64,000 nucleotides of DNA from Actinokineospora enzanensis DSM 44649 (GTDB lineage: Bacteria > Actinomycetota > Actinomycetes > Mycobacteriales > Pseudonocardiaceae). Below the pieces are notes generated by a model. The model was not told the DNA's origin. It saw nothing but the letters and a program-made list of their open reading frames with translations, and did no database searches. Position 1 is the stretch's first letter; every line of letters starts with the position of its first letter. Below are positions 43,242-53,057 of this stretch, in pieces. The position numbers were made by a program, and so were the translations under genes. The stretch lies in contig NZ_KB894409.1 of assembly GCF_000374445.1 (NCBI RefSeq), positions 124,001-188,000 on the forward strand. The letters run 5' to 3'.

Positions 43242-44882
43242 ATGACCGCGACCGAGCCGGTCCAGCCCCCCTCGGGCGCCGAGGGCGAGCCGGACCTCCA
43301 CACCACGGCGGGCAAGCTGGCGGACCTGTACCGCCGCTACGACGAGGCGGTGCACGCCGGGTCGGTGCGGGCGGTGGAGAAGCAGCACGCCAAGGGCAAG
43401 ATGACCGCCCGGGAGCGGATCGACCTGCTGCTCGACCCCGGGTCGTTCGTGGAGCTGGACGAGCTGGCCCGGCACCGGTCGACGAACTTCGGCATGGAGC
43501 GCAACCGGCCGTACGGCGACGGCGTGGTCACCGGGCACGGCACGGTCGACGGCCGTCCGGTGTGCGTGTTCAGCCAGGACGTGACGGTGTTCGGCGGCTC
43601 GCTCGGCCAGGTGTACGGCGAGAAGATCGTCAAGGTGATGGACCTGGCGCTCAAGACCGGCCGCCCGATCATCGGCATCAACGAGGGCGGCGGCGCGCGG
43701 ATCCAGGAGGGCGTCGTCTCGCTCGGCCTCTACGGCGAGATCTTCCGCCGGAACACGCTGGCCTCCGGGGTGATCCCGCAGATCTCGCTGATCATGGGCG
43801 CGAACGCGGGCGGGCACGTGTACTCGCCCGCGCTGACCGACTTCGTGGTGATGGTCGACCAGACCTCGCAGATGTTCATCACCGGCCCGGACGTGGTCAA
43901 GACCGTCACCGGCGAGGAGGTGACACTGGAGGAGCTCGGCGGCGCGCGCACGCACAACACCAAGTCGGGCGTGGCGCACTACCTTGGCGCGGACGAGGCC
44001 GACGCGATCGGTTTCGTCAAGGAGCTGCTGTCGTTCCTGCCGTCGAACAACCTGTCCGACCCGCCGGTGTTCCCCGCGCCGGTCGAGGACGGCTCGATCG
44101 CCGACACGCTCACCGACGACGACCGCGCGCTGGACACGCTGGTCCCGGACTCGGCGAACCAGCCGTACGACATCCACGAGGTGATCACCCGGGTCGTCGA
44201 CGACGGCGAGTTCCTGGAGACGCACCCGCTGTTCGCGCCGAACGTGGTGGTCGGTTTCGGCCGGGTCGAGGGCCGCAGCGTCGGCGTGGTCGCCAACCAG
44301 CCCACCCAGCTGGCGGGCTGCCTGGACATCGACGCCTCGGAGAAGGCGGCCCGGTTCGTGCGCACCTGCGACGCGTTCAACATCCCGGTGCTGACCTTCG
44401 TGGACGTGCCCGGTTTCCTGCCCGGCACCGACCAGGAGTTCGGCGGCATCATCCGGCACGGCGCCAAGCTGATCTACGCCTACGCCGAGGCCACCGTCCC
44501 GCTGGTCACCGTGATCACCCGCAAGGCCTACGGCGGCGCCTACGACGTGATGGGCTCCAAGCACCTGGGCGCGGACGTGAACCTGGCCTGGCCGACCGCG
44601 CAGATCGCGGTGATGGGCTCCTCGGGCGCGTCGAACATCCTGCACCGGCGCACGCTGGCCGCGGCCAGGGAGGCGGGCAAGGACGTGGACGCGCTGCGCG
44701 CGGAGCTGGACCGCGAGTACGAGGACACGCTGCTCAACCCGTACCTGGCGGCCGAGCGGGGCTATGTGGACTCGGTAATCCCGCCCTCGCACACCCGCGG
44801 CCACATCGCCCGCGCCCTCCGCATCCTCCGCGACAAACGCGAGTCCCTACCCCCCAAGAAACACGGCAACATCCCGTTGTGA
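43242..44882 (+). CDS. accD5: Acyl-CoA carboxylase beta (carboxyltransferase) subunit
   Basis: This 546-residue carboxyltransferase transfers CO2 from biotin to propionyl- or acetyl-CoA, giving methylmalonyl- or malonyl-CoA for branched and long lipids. The N-terminal half has [16 protein letters not shown] and [27 protein letters not shown]; the C-terminal half [14 protein letters not shown] and [18 protein letters not shown] 43242 lies 7 nt after TACTCT, so it may be leaderless. Works with AccA3 (53058-54830) and AccE (45110-45328). Confidence 0.95.
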   Translation: MTATEPVQPPSGAEGEPDLHTTAGKLADLYRRYDEAVHAGSVRAVEKQHAKGKMTARERIDLLLDPGSFVELDELARHRSTNFGMERNRPYGDGVVTGHGTVDGRPVCVFSQDVTVFGGSLGQVYGEKIVKVMDLALKTGRPIIGINEGGGARIQEGVVSLGLYGEIFRRNTLASGVIPQISLIMGANAGGHVYSPALTDFVVMVDQTSQMFITGPDVVKTVTGEEVTLEELGGARTHNTKSGVAHYLGADEADAIGFVKELLSFLPSNNLSDPPVFPAPVEDGSIADTLTDDDRALDTLVPDSANQPYDIHEVITRVVDDGEFLETHPLFAPNVVVGFGRVEGRSVGVVANQPTQLAGCLDIDASEKAARFVRTCDAFNIPVLTFVDVPGFLPGTDQEFGGIIRHGAKLIYAYAEATVPLVTVITRKAYGGAYDVMGSKHLGADVNLAWPTAQIAVMGSSGASNILHRRTLAAAREAGKDVDALRAELDREYEDTLLNPYLAAERGYVDSVIPPSHTRGHIARALRILRDKRESLPPKKHGNIPL

Positions 44883-45109
44883 CATCTTCTCCCACCACCC
44901 GCCCCCTCATCCCCGCCCGGCATCGTCCCCGACTTGGCGGCCACATCGCTGACGGAGTCACGAAGGCCGTAGCGGACGTACCGACCCAACTCCCCAGCAG
45001 ATCGCGCGTTGTCCACAGGCGAGCGTTCACGTCCCCGGTTCCTGTCGGTGCTTCCCGGTAAACTGGTGGACGGGGGGCCGTGGCCCGCGCTCGATCATGA
45101 GAGGTCCCG

Positions 45110-45328
45110 ATGAGCGAGTCGACTGAGGACCGTCCTTTCCTGCGGATCGTGCGCGGTGAGCCGACCGACGCCGAGCTGGCCGCGCTGACCGCGGTCATCA
45201 CCGCGGCCGCCACCCCCGAACAACCCGCCGAGCAGCCGCACAGTGCCTGGTCCGACCGCTCGGCCGCGGTGCGCCGCCCGCTCGCGCACGGCCCCGGTGC
45301 CTGGCGCGCGTCCGCGCTGAACCGCTGA
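45110..45328 (+). CDS. accE5: Acyl-CoA carboxylase epsilon subunit
   Basis: This 72-residue small subunit stabilises the actinobacterial AccA3-AccD5 complex. FLRIVRGEPTDAELAALTAVI and the C-terminal SAWSDRS...GPGAWRASALNR are family hallmarks. ATG 45110 with GAGAGG upstream. A likely separate promoter (TAAACT near 45059) lies in the 227-bp gap after accD5. The MITE copy B begins 4 bp after its stop. Confidence 0.93.
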   Translation: MSESTEDRPFLRIVRGEPTDAELAALTAVITAAATPEQPAEQPHSAWSDRSAAVRRPLAHGPGAWRASALNR

Positions 45329-45331
45329 GCC

Positions 45332-45498
45332 CTAGTGGTGCGACCCAGAACGTCGACCATGTCTCGACCCGCCCACGACGTGCCTGACGGCACCGCCGAA
45401 ACGACCAAGTACATCCAGTACGAGGCCGTCCCGGCGGCACCGCCAGCCACGCCGTGGACCCGCCGATACACGGCCGACGTTCTGGGTCGCACCACTAG
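45332..45498 (-). mobile_element. 167-bp MITE, copy B
   Basis: Inverse complement of copy A with about four differences. CTAG at both ends and the same ~24-bp terminal inverted repeats. Lies between accE5 and the MFS gene, where it may affect the transcription boundary. Confidence 0.88.
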
Positions 45499-45531
45499 TC
45501 TCATCGCGGGACAACGCGGTGGGAGCGGTCG

Positions 45532-47148
45532 ATGAGTGGTGGGGTGCGCAGCCCCTGGGTGGCGTTGTTCGCGCTGTGCGCGTGCTTCTTCATGATCATG
45601 CTGGACTCGACCATCGTCACGGTCGCGATCCCGACGATGCTGGCCGACCTGGACGCCACGCTGAACCAGATCATCTGGGTGAACAGCGTCTACCTGCTGG
45701 CCAACACCGTGCCGCTGCTGCTCACCGGCAGGCTCGGTGACCGGTTCGGCCCCAAGCGGGTGCTGGTCGTCGGGTTGGTGCTGTTCCTCGGCGCGTCCCT
45801 GTGGTGCGCACTGTCCACACACGCAGGCTCGCTGATCGCCGCGCGCGCCGTGCAGGGCCTGGGCGCGGCGGCGATGACGCCGCAGACGCTGTCGTTCATC
45901 ACCCGGCTGTTCCCGGCCGAGAAGCGCGGCGCGCCGATCGCGGTGTGGGGCGCGGTGGCCGGGGTCGCCACGATCACCGGCCCGGTGGTGGGTGGGTTGC
46001 TGGTGCAGCACGTGGGCTGGCAGTGGATCTTCCTGCTGAACCTGCCGATCGGCGTGGTCGGCCTGCTGCTCGGGTTGGCGCTGCTGCCGGACTGGCGGCC
46101 CGCCGCGCGGGTGGGGTTCGACGCGCTCGGTGCCGTGCTGGCGTCGGTGGGTCTTGGCACGCTCGTGTTCGGACTCCAGAACGGGCAGCATTACCACTGG
46201 GGTCGGATCGCGAGCCCGATCGGCGTATTGCCGCTGATCGGTTTCGGACTACTCCTGCTCGCCGGTTTCGCTTTCTGGCAACGGCGTTCCGGCGGTTCGT
46301 CGTACCTGTTGCCCCGAGGGCTGTTCGCCGATTCGACTTTCGGTTTCGCGAACCTGACGCACGCCGCGCTGGGTTTCGCGACCACCGGCATGTTCCTGCC
46401 ATTGGTGATCTACGTGCAGTCCGTGCTCGGCCTCGACCCGCTGGCGTCCGCGCTGCTGTGCGCGCCGATGGCGGTAGCGGCGGGCGGTGCCGCGCTGCTC
46501 GCCGGGCGCGCCCTGACCCGGATCCCCGGCCGCACGCTGATCATGACCGGGCTTGGCGCGCTGGCCGCTGGCACGGTCGTGCTGGCGGCGCTGGCCGAGC
46601 CGGAGACCGAGCCGCTCGTCCTGGTGCCCGGCCTGGTGGTCGCCGGGATCGGCATCGGGCTGGTGTTCTCCCCGCTCACCGCCGCGGCCACGCTCGGCAT
46701 GCCGCCGCACCTGGTCGGTGGCGCGTCCGGGGTGTTCAACACCTCCCGGCAGGTCGGCGGCGTGCTGGGCAGCGCGACGACCGGGCTGCTGTTGCAGGTC
46801 GGGCTCGGCTTCGCGGTGCCGGAGGCGGCCCGCGACTACGCGAAGGTCCTGCCGCCGCGCTACGCGGGCGAGTTCGTGCGGCGGATCACCGAGGCGGCGC
46901 AGACGGCCAGCCAGTTCGGCGGCGAGGGGCCGAAGGTGCCGTCGGACTGGTCGCCGTCGATCGCCGAACGGGTGCGTGAACTGGCGACGGACGCATTCCA
47001 CCTCGGTTTCACCAATGCCGCCAAGGCAACCCTGGTACTGCCCGTCGTCGTTCTGGTACTGGGCATGGTGTGCGCGGCCGGGATCCGGGTACCGCCAACT
47101 GGTAACGCGAAAAACTCGGGACTGCCGCATGAGCGCGTCGGTCCGTAG
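45532..47148 (+). CDS. DHA2-family MFS drug exporter
   Basis: This 538-residue protein has 14 predicted membrane segments. Motif A GRLGDRFGPKRV lies between helices 2 and 3, motif D1-like LDSTIVTVAIPTM in helix 1, and motif C GPVVGGLL in helix 5, as in EmrB/QacA proton antiporters. ATG 45532 lies just past the MITE with GGGAGCG upstream. The substrate is unknown. Confidence 0.9.
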   Translation: MSGGVRSPWVALFALCACFFMIMLDSTIVTVAIPTMLADLDATLNQIIWVNSVYLLANTVPLLLTGRLGDRFGPKRVLVVGLVLFLGASLWCALSTHAGSLIAARAVQGLGAAAMTPQTLSFITRLFPAEKRGAPIAVWGAVAGVATITGPVVGGLLVQHVGWQWIFLLNLPIGVVGLLLGLALLPDWRPAARVGFDALGAVLASVGLGTLVFGLQNGQHYHWGRIASPIGVLPLIGFGLLLLAGFAFWQRRSGGSSYLLPRGLFADSTFGFANLTHAALGFATTGMFLPLVIYVQSVLGLDPLASALLCAPMAVAAGGAALLAGRALTRIPGRTLIMTGLGALAAGTVVLAALAEPETEPLVLVPGLVVAGIGIGLVFSPLTAAATLGMPPHLVGGASGVFNTSRQVGGVLGSATTGLLLQVGLGFAVPEAARDYAKVLPPRYAGEFVRRITEAAQTASQFGGEGPKVPSDWSPSIAERVRELATDAFHLGFTNAAKATLVLPVVVLVLGMVCAAGIRVPPTGNAKNSGLPHERVGP

Positions 47149-47159
47149 CGTCAGGCCAC

Positions 47160-48974
47160 ATGGCGATTCGGCGATATGTGCTGACGTTGGCCTTCGCGGT
47201 GGTCACGACCTCGGTGTCAGCCGCTTTGCCCGCGGCCGCGGCGCCGATAGCGGGCAGCGACCCCATTTACTCCTACGCCAACGCGATCCGCGAGACGGTA
47301 TGGGTCGACACGGGACTGTCAGCGCCCGGCAGCGCGCGTGTCCGGGTCGCCGCGGATATCATCCGGCCACGCGAGGCGACCGGCCGGATCCCGGTGATCA
47401 TGGACGCCAGCCCGTACTACACGTCGCTGGGCCGGGGCAACGAGAGCCAGAAGAAGACCTACGACAGCGCGGGCAAGCCGGTGCTGTTCCCGTTGGCCTA
47501 CGACAACTATTTCGTGCCGCGCGGCTACGCGGTCGTCCTGGTCGACCTGGCGGGCACGGCCCGCTCGAACGGCTGCGTGGACGTCGGCGGCCGTTCGGAC
47601 ATCACCTCGGCGAAGTCGGTCATCGACTGGCTCAACGGCCGCGCCACCGGCTACACCTCGGCCACCGGCAGCACGACCGCCACCGCGGCCTGGTCAACCG
47701 GCGCCGTCGGCATGATCGGCAAGTCCTACGACGGCACGGTCGCCAACGGCGTCGCCGCCACCGGTGTCGACGGGCTGAAGACGATCGTGCCCATCGCCGC
47801 GATCAGCTCCTGGTACGAGTACTACCGTTCGTCGGGCGCCACCTTCACCAGCGGCACCCCGACCGGCCTGGCCCAGACGGTGGAGAACTCCCAGGGCGCG
47901 GCGAACTGCGCGTCGGTGAAATCCACCCTCACCAACGGTTCCCCCTCCAGCGGCGACTACACATCGCTCTACCGCGAACGCGACTACGTGCGTGACGCGT
48001 CGAAGGTCAAGGCGAGCGTGTTCGCGGTGCACGGGTTGAACGACCTGAATGTGAAGACCATCAACTTCGGCCTGTGGTGGAACGCGCTTCCCCCGACGAC
48101 CGAACGCAAGATCTGGCTTTCCCAAACCGGCCACGTCGACCCCTTCGACTACCGCCGCTCGGTCTGGGTCGACACCCTGCACCGCTGGTTCGACCACTAC
48201 CTACTGGGCATCGACAACGGCATCGACAACGCCCCCGCGTCCACAGTGGAACAAACCCCCGACGTCTGGCGCGACGACCCGTCCTGGCCCGGTACGACCG
48301 CATCGACCACCCTCCGCCTGACCCCCGGAAGCACCACGGGCGTCGGCACACTTGGCACCACCGCGCCGCCCGCCCGCGCGACCGCGACATTCACCGACAA
48401 CCGCACCAGCGAGTACGACTGGGTTTCCAACCCGACCACGGCTTCATCGGCCCGGGTTCTTTACCAGACCGGGACACTCGCCTCGGATGTGCGAATCTCG
48501 GGCACCTCGCAGATCACGGTGACTGCCACGTCGTCACAGAGCGCGGCCCGGTTGACCGCGGTACTGGTCGACTACGGTCCGGCGACGATTCGGAACTATC
48601 GGGGCACGGGCGAGGGAATCCGAAACCTGACAACCCGCTCCTGCTGGGGCGACAGCACTTCCGGCGACAGTGCCTGCTACCTGGACACCGCGACGAACAC
48701 GACTTCCGTGACCCAGAACGTGATCTCGCGCGGCTGGGCGGACCTGGGGCATTACGCCGGTCTGGAATCCCGCCGGACGCTGAGTTCCGGGACGCCGTAC
48801 ACAATCACCTTCAACCTGGCGACGACGGACCAGGTGATCCCGGCGGGCCATCGGCTGGCAGTGGTGATCGGCAGCACGGACAGCGCGTACATCGCCTCGG
48901 CGGGCTCGTCGACCCGGCTGACCCTCGACCTGACCAAGACCACGCTGCGAGTCCCGCTCATCGGCTCGATCTGA
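47160..48974 (+). CDS. Secreted Xaa-Pro dipeptidyl-peptidase-like hydrolase (CocE/NonD family)
   Basis: 604 residues. The signal peptide (residues 1-28) ends ALPAAAAP. The alpha/beta-hydrolase domain has GMIGKSYDGTVAN with the nucleophile Ser, and an Asp/His pair in VHGLNDLNVKTINFG and SQTGHVDPFDYR. The C-terminal ~220 residues are the jelly-roll domain of the family (TPGSTTGVG ... RGWADLGHYAGLE). It cleaves dipeptides or esters outside the cell; substrate specificity unknown. Confidence 0.9.
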   Translation: MAIRRYVLTLAFAVVTTSVSAALPAAAAPIAGSDPIYSYANAIRETVWVDTGLSAPGSARVRVAADIIRPREATGRIPVIMDASPYYTSLGRGNESQKKTYDSAGKPVLFPLAYDNYFVPRGYAVVLVDLAGTARSNGCVDVGGRSDITSAKSVIDWLNGRATGYTSATGSTTATAAWSTGAVGMIGKSYDGTVANGVAATGVDGLKTIVPIAAISSWYEYYRSSGATFTSGTPTGLAQTVENSQGAANCASVKSTLTNGSPSSGDYTSLYRERDYVRDASKVKASVFAVHGLNDLNVKTINFGLWWNALPPTTERKIWLSQTGHVDPFDYRRSVWVDTLHRWFDHYLLGIDNGIDNAPASTVEQTPDVWRDDPSWPGTTASTTLRLTPGSTTGVGTLGTTAPPARATATFTDNRTSEYDWVSNPTTASSARVLYQTGTLASDVRISGTSQITVTATSSQSAARLTAVLVDYGPATIRNYRGTGEGIRNLTTRSCWGDSTSGDSACYLDTATNTTSVTQNVISRGWADLGHYAGLESRRTLSSGTPYTITFNLATTDQVIPAGHRLAVVIGSTDSAYIASAGSSTRLTLDLTKTTLRVPLIGSI

Positions 48975-49370
48975 CCAGCCCGAAACCGCTGCCAGCGCCT
49001 TTGCCTGCGAGGACCTTGTCCACGCGGCCACTCAACGCATTGGCCGTCGTCGGTATCGCGTCGTCCACACAGACATGATCGCCCAACTCGCCGTAGGCGA
49101 TACCCGCCCTCGCCAACCGAGCCCCCAGCCCAACGCAGACACGTCCCGCCGAGCGACTTTCCAGACCGACCCCTCACCCCGCCCGACCCCCAGGTCAGCA
49201 CACCCTCCAGCCCAGGAAATCCCTCCATCGAGCGACACAAGTTATCCACAGGCCGACCCCGAACCCCGGCCAACCAAGATCCTTTGCCGCCCCCACCGGG
49301 TAGAATGGCCAGCGGGGGATCCCCCTGGGAGCGGCGGGCTATGTGGTGGGGGCGGATCTCGGCGGCAGCA
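48975..49370. other. Gap between the peptidase and the symporter
   Basis: About 400 bp, no supported gene. A short palindrome around GGGGGATCCCCC (49315-49328) is the only clear structure besides the terminator that follows. Confidence 0.4.
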
Positions 49371-49400
49371 AATTGCCCCCGGGTGATCCCGGGGGCAATT
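49371..49400 (-). terminator. Hairpin terminator after the symporter gene
   Basis: AATTGCCCCCGGG and its perfect complement with loop TGAT, 11 nt past the symporter stop. Confidence 0.85.
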
Positions 49401-49410
49401 CACGCAAGCG

Positions 49411-50778
49411 TCAGGCGGAGACCAGCTGTTGCGGAGGCCGCGCCTCCGCCACCTCCCCGTTCAGCAACGGCGGCGCGCTAGGCCGGTGCAGCACCTCATC
49501 GTCCAGCAGCCCTTCGCCGCGGGCGACCAGGACCGGGACAGTGATCTGGCCCGCCACGTTCGTCGCGGTGCGGATCATGTCCAGGATCGGGTCGATGCCG
49601 TAGACGATCGCCACGCCGGTGGCGACGACCTCCGTGGGCAGGTTGATCGTGCTCAGGGTCAGTGTGAGCATGGTGAACCAGCCGGTCGTGCCTGCCGTGG
49701 CGATGGAGCCGAAGACCGCGACCGCGACGATGCCGACGTACTGCCAGAAGCTCAGGTGTACGCCGAACAGGTTGGCGATGAAGATCGACGCGATGGCCGG
49801 GTAGAGGGCCGCGCAGCCGTCCATCTTCGTCGTGGTGCCCAGCGGGACCGCGAAGCCCGCGTAGCCGGGTTCGACGCCCAGGTTCACCGCGGTCTGCCTG
49901 CTCAGCGGGAGGGTCGCGCCCGAGGAGCGGGAGACGAAGGCGAACTGGAGGGCCGTCCATGCCTTGGCGTAGAACGTGAACGGGCTCACCTTGCCCACAA
50001 ACCGCAGCAGGATGGGGTAGACCACGAAGAGCACGAGCAGGGCGGCGATGTACACCGAGGCGATCAGCGAGATCAATGGCTTGACGAACTCATTGCCGTA
50101 CGTGGCAAACGCGGTGCCGATCAGTCCGAGAACACCGAGCGGGGCCAGTCGGATGATCCAGCCGAGGGCCTTCTGGATGATGTCGAACGCCGAGCGGTTG
50201 AACGCCACGAACGGCGCGGCCTTGTCGCCGAGCGCATACGCGGCCACGCCGACCAGGGCGGCGACGAAGACGACCTGCAGGACCTCGCCGTTGCTGAAGG
50301 CGGCGAACAGGTTCTCCGGGACCAGCCCGTTGAGCACGGTCAACCAGTCGCCCTGGGTGCGGCTGGCGAGCTTGTCCACGGTCGCCTGGCTGGGTTCGAC
50401 GTGCACGCCCTGGCCTGCGCCGCCGATGAGGCCGACGGCGATGCCGATGAGCACGGCGATGAGCGAGGTGATGCCGAACCACAGCAGCGTCTTGCCGCCG
50501 AGCCGGGCCGCGGTGCGGGTGCCGCCGAGGCCGCGCAGGCTGTCGACGCCGACCACGATCGCGGTGAACACCAGTGGGATGACGGTGAACTGGAGCAGGC
50601 TGGTGAAGATGTTGCCGATTGTCTTGAGCGTGGTGGTCAACCAGCTCGTATCGGTCTGTTTGGCGACGAAGCCGAGCACGGCGCCGAGTAACAGCCCGGC
50701 GAGCACGGCGAGTCCGAAGTAGACGTTCCGCTTGCGCGGGGCGGCCTGCGGCGGGTCGGTGGCGACGGCAGAGGACAT
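49411..50778 (-). CDS. Dicarboxylate/amino acid:cation symporter (DAACS)
   Basis: This 455-residue GltPh/DctA-like transporter has eight membrane helices and two re-entrant loops: HP1 with SRSSGATLP and, in TM7/HP2, TTTKMDGCA and AGTTGWFTM. NMDG is here KMDG, so Na+ coupling may differ from the canonical motif. It imports C4-dicarboxylates or Glu/Asp. ATG 50778 follows TGGAG; the open frame upstream is not family-like. Confidence 0.9.
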   Translation of the reverse strand: MSSAVATDPPQAAPRKRNVYFGLAVLAGLLLGAVLGFVAKQTDTSWLTTTLKTIGNIFTSLLQFTVIPLVFTAIVVGVDSLRGLGGTRTAARLGGKTLLWFGITSLIAVLIGIAVGLIGGAGQGVHVEPSQATVDKLASRTQGDWLTVLNGLVPENLFAAFSNGEVLQVVFVAALVGVAAYALGDKAAPFVAFNRSAFDIIQKALGWIIRLAPLGVLGLIGTAFATYGNEFVKPLISLIASVYIAALLVLFVVYPILLRFVGKVSPFTFYAKAWTALQFAFVSRSSGATLPLSRQTAVNLGVEPGYAGFAVPLGTTTKMDGCAALYPAIASIFIANLFGVHLSFWQYVGIVAVAVFGSIATAGTTGWFTMLTLTLSTINLPTEVVATGVAIVYGIDPILDMIRTATNVAGQITVPVLVARGEGLLDDEVLHRPSAPPLLNGEVAEARPPQQLVSA

Positions 50779-50967
50779 GGGGACTCCAGGGGGTGAGAGG
50801 TGGCGCGCGCGGGTACGTGTCAGTGCGGACACAACGAGCTGGCCTGCCGTCGGAGATCGACGTGCAGGCGCTCGGTCAGCGCGACACCCGGGGAATACCT
50901 CATCACCCGGATCCAACCAGTTGTCCGGTGAATAACTTCCCGTCTCACCCGGAGAGCGGTATCACTC

Positions 50968-51582
50968 TCACGGGTTGGGACGCCACAGGTCGGTGACGCT
51001 GATCCCGATGGCCGCGAGCAGCCTGCGGGTCAGCGGCAGGCTGATCCCGATCACGCTGGACCAGTCGCCCTCGATGGCGTCCACGAACCAGCCGCCCCGG
51101 CCGTCGAGGGTGAACGCGCCCGCCACGCCGAGCGGCTCGCCGGTGGCCACGTAGGCGTCGATCTCGGCCGGGCTCGGATCGGCGAACCGGACGGCCGTGC
51201 TCCCGGCGCCGCCCGCGCTGTCGACCACCACGCCGTCCTTGACCCGCAGCACGGCGTGCCCGGTGAGCAGGTGCCCGCGCCCGCCCGCCATCGCCAGCCA
51301 CCGCTCCCGGGCGATCTCCGGCGTGCCGGGCTTGCCCATCAGGTCACCGCCGAAGTGCAACATCGAGTCACAGCCGACGACCACGGCATCGGCGAACTCG
51401 CCGACGACCGTGCGCGCCTTCGCCTCGGCCAGCGCGACGACCACGTCCTCCGGCCTCGGGTCAACGAGCGCCGCCGCCACGGCGTCCTCGTCCACCCCGG
51501 AGACCCGGACCACCGGATCGATCCCGGCCGACCGGAGCACCCCGAGCCGGGCGGGCGACTGTGACGCGAGCACGAATTCCAC
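50968..51582 (-). CDS. maf: Maf-family nucleoside triphosphate pyrophosphatase
   Basis: This 204-residue house-cleaning NTPase of the Maf family is linked to septum control. LASQSPARLGVLRSAG is the N-terminal signature, AEAKA and VVVGCDSMLHF give the catalytic Glu/Asp, and GKPGTPEIA follows. GTG start. Adjacent to the acyl-CoA carboxylase genes as in mycobacteria (Rv3282). Confidence 0.93.
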   Translation of the reverse strand: MEFVLASQSPARLGVLRSAGIDPVVRVSGVDEDAVAAALVDPRPEDVVVALAEAKARTVVGEFADAVVVGCDSMLHFGGDLMGKPGTPEIARERWLAMAGGRGHLLTGHAVLRVKDGVVVDSAGGAGSTAVRFADPSPAEIDAYVATGEPLGVAGAFTLDGRGGWFVDAIEGDWSSVIGISLPLTRRLLAAIGISVTDLWRPNP

Positions 51583-51669
51583 GGGGCGTGAGGCTACCGG
51601 TGCCGGACGGAAAGCCGCCGGGCCGTGTTTGTTGGCCTCGGCTTCGCCTCGGCGGCGGGATCGCCTTTA

Positions 51670-51738
51670 GCCGGTCTCTTCCCACCCGATCGCGTTCGGC
51701 CCGGGGGGCCGAACGCGATCGGGTGGGAAGAGACCGGC
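51670..51738. terminator. Exceptional 33-bp perfect hairpin
   Basis: Arms 51670-51702 and 51706-51738 are perfectly complementary over 33 bp, with a GGG loop. It lies upstream of maf and about 240 bp past the end of the DUF1707 gene. A terminator is the simplest reading, but its length is far beyond need. Confidence 0.6.
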
Positions 51739-51771
51739 GCGATCCCGCGTGGTGGTCGAGTCAGGGGGTGG

Positions 51772-51816
51772 CTGGGGCGGCTGGGGTGGGGGTGGGGGTG
51801 GGGGTGGGGGTGGCGG
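51772..51816 (+). repeat. G-rich simple repeat
   Basis: About five GGGGGT units follow GGGGCGGCT. It can form a G-quadruplex on the + strand; C-rich on the strand transcribed from the DUF1707 gene. Confidence 0.7.
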
Positions 51817-51976
51817 AATCATCCATAGGCGGGTGCGACCACCTATTGACAGGTTCGCCGAGTCGGTAGGTTCAGAAATGGGCCAGCGCCCGGGTGGGCG
51901 GGGATCCATCTTGCCGGATGATCTTGAAGGTGGGCGACGGACAGCGTCGTCGGGCTGGGTGGGCGGGCTGGGTGGG

Positions 51977-52495
51977 TCAGTGCCAGCCGCGGCCGTAGTG
52001 GCCTCGCCGGTAGTCACGGCGGTGGCCGTGGCCTCGATGGCGGTTGCGGTGCATCTCGTTGCGCCAGTCGTCGCCGAAGAGGGCGCCGCCGATGGCGCCG
52101 ATGGCGACCGGGAGAAGGAGCAGGGGCCAGAGATGCAGGGTGATGGCGAGGATGACGCCGGTGATGGCGCCCAGCGGGACCAGCGCGGCGAAGATGCGCT
52201 GGTTGAGCGGGCGCGACTGCCACGCGTTGACCGCAGTGCGCGGTACGGGGGCGGGCAGTGGCGCCGGGGTGGCCTGCGTGGGCGGCGGGGGCAGTGCCGG
52301 GCCGAAGGCGGGCTTGGGCGCGGGCAGGTCGCTGAACAGGGACAGTAGTTCGCCCCGGGTCTTGGCCACGGTCACCTTCGCGCTGCGGTCACCGTATTCG
52401 TCGAGATCGATACGACCTGCCGCCATGTGGTCACCGAGCGCGCGCAGGGCGTCTTCGCGCTCGGTATCCCCGACGCGCAGCTCGGACGGCTCCAT
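51977..52495 (-). CDS. DUF1707 protein with membrane segments
   Basis: 172 residues from ATG 52495 (GAGGTG upstream); GTG 52504 is the other start. The N-terminal DUF1707 domain (LRVGDTEREDALRALGDHMAAGRIDLDEYGDR) is followed by a Pro-rich linker, two hydrophobic segments (IFAALVPLGAITGVILAITLHLW, LLLLPVAIGAIGGALFG), and a His/Arg-rich tail. DUF1707 is common in actinobacterial membrane and signalling proteins; role unknown. Paralogue of the next gene. Confidence 0.85.
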   Translation of the reverse strand: MEPSELRVGDTEREDALRALGDHMAAGRIDLDEYGDRSAKVTVAKTRGELLSLFSDLPAPKPAFGPALPPPPTQATPAPLPAPVPRTAVNAWQSRPLNQRIFAALVPLGAITGVILAITLHLWPLLLLPVAIGAIGGALFGDDWRNEMHRNRHRGHGHRRDYRRGHYGRGWH

Positions 52496-52547
52496 ATCGC
52501 TCACACCTCGATGGTACGGATCCGACGGGCCGCTTGGCTCTCAGGAT

Positions 52548-53003
52548 TCACGACTGCTTCTTCTTGGCCGCCTCCGCCGCCGATCCGGCGACCACGACCA
52601 CACCGACCGTGAGCACGATCGTCCACCACAGCCCGAAATAGATCGTCAACAGGATCGAGCCCGGTAAGCCGAACAGGACGAACAGCCCGGTGAACGCGTC
52701 CAGGGCGGCGCTGGCCGGGGTCTGGGTCAGGCCGCGCTTGGCGACCGGCTTGGTGACCGCGCGCTTGATCAGCTCGCTGGGGTTGGGCCGGACGGCGGCG
52801 CTCAGGTCCGGGTGCGGCGCGGGCAGGTCGGTGAACAGCAGCTCGATATCACCCCGGGTGCGGGCGGCGACCGCGCGCACGCAACGGAACTCGTACTCCT
52901 CGACTTCCAGCCGACCCGTGCTCATGTGCTCGCCGAGCAGCGCGACGGCCTCGTCCCGCTCGGCCCCACTGATCCGGATGTCGGCGTCGCGATCCTGCGC
53001 CAT
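52548..53003 (-). CDS. DUF1707 protein, paralogue
   Basis: This 151-residue protein has an N-terminal DUF1707 domain (IRISGAERDEAVALLGEHMSTGRLEVEEYEFR), then two hydrophobic segments (FTGLFVLFGLPGSILLTIYFGLW and TIVLTVGVVVVAGSAA) and a Lys-rich end. Tandem with the gene above and downstream of accA3. Function unknown. Confidence 0.85.
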   Translation of the reverse strand: MAQDRDADIRISGAERDEAVALLGEHMSTGRLEVEEYEFRCVRAVAARTRGDIELLFTDLPAPHPDLSAAVRPNPSELIKRAVTKPVAKRGLTQTPASAALDAFTGLFVLFGLPGSILLTIYFGLWWTIVLTVGVVVVAGSAAEAAKKKQS

Positions 53004-53057
53004 GGCGGCATCCTAGTGGCGCGCCCCTGGGCCGATAACGACCCGGACCGGGCGAGG

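Noticed and set aside
51749..52348. Plus-strand ORF with a promoter-like TTGACA upstream
   Set aside because: Gly-rich low-complexity frame antisense to the well-supported DUF1707 gene; -35/-10 spacing is poor.
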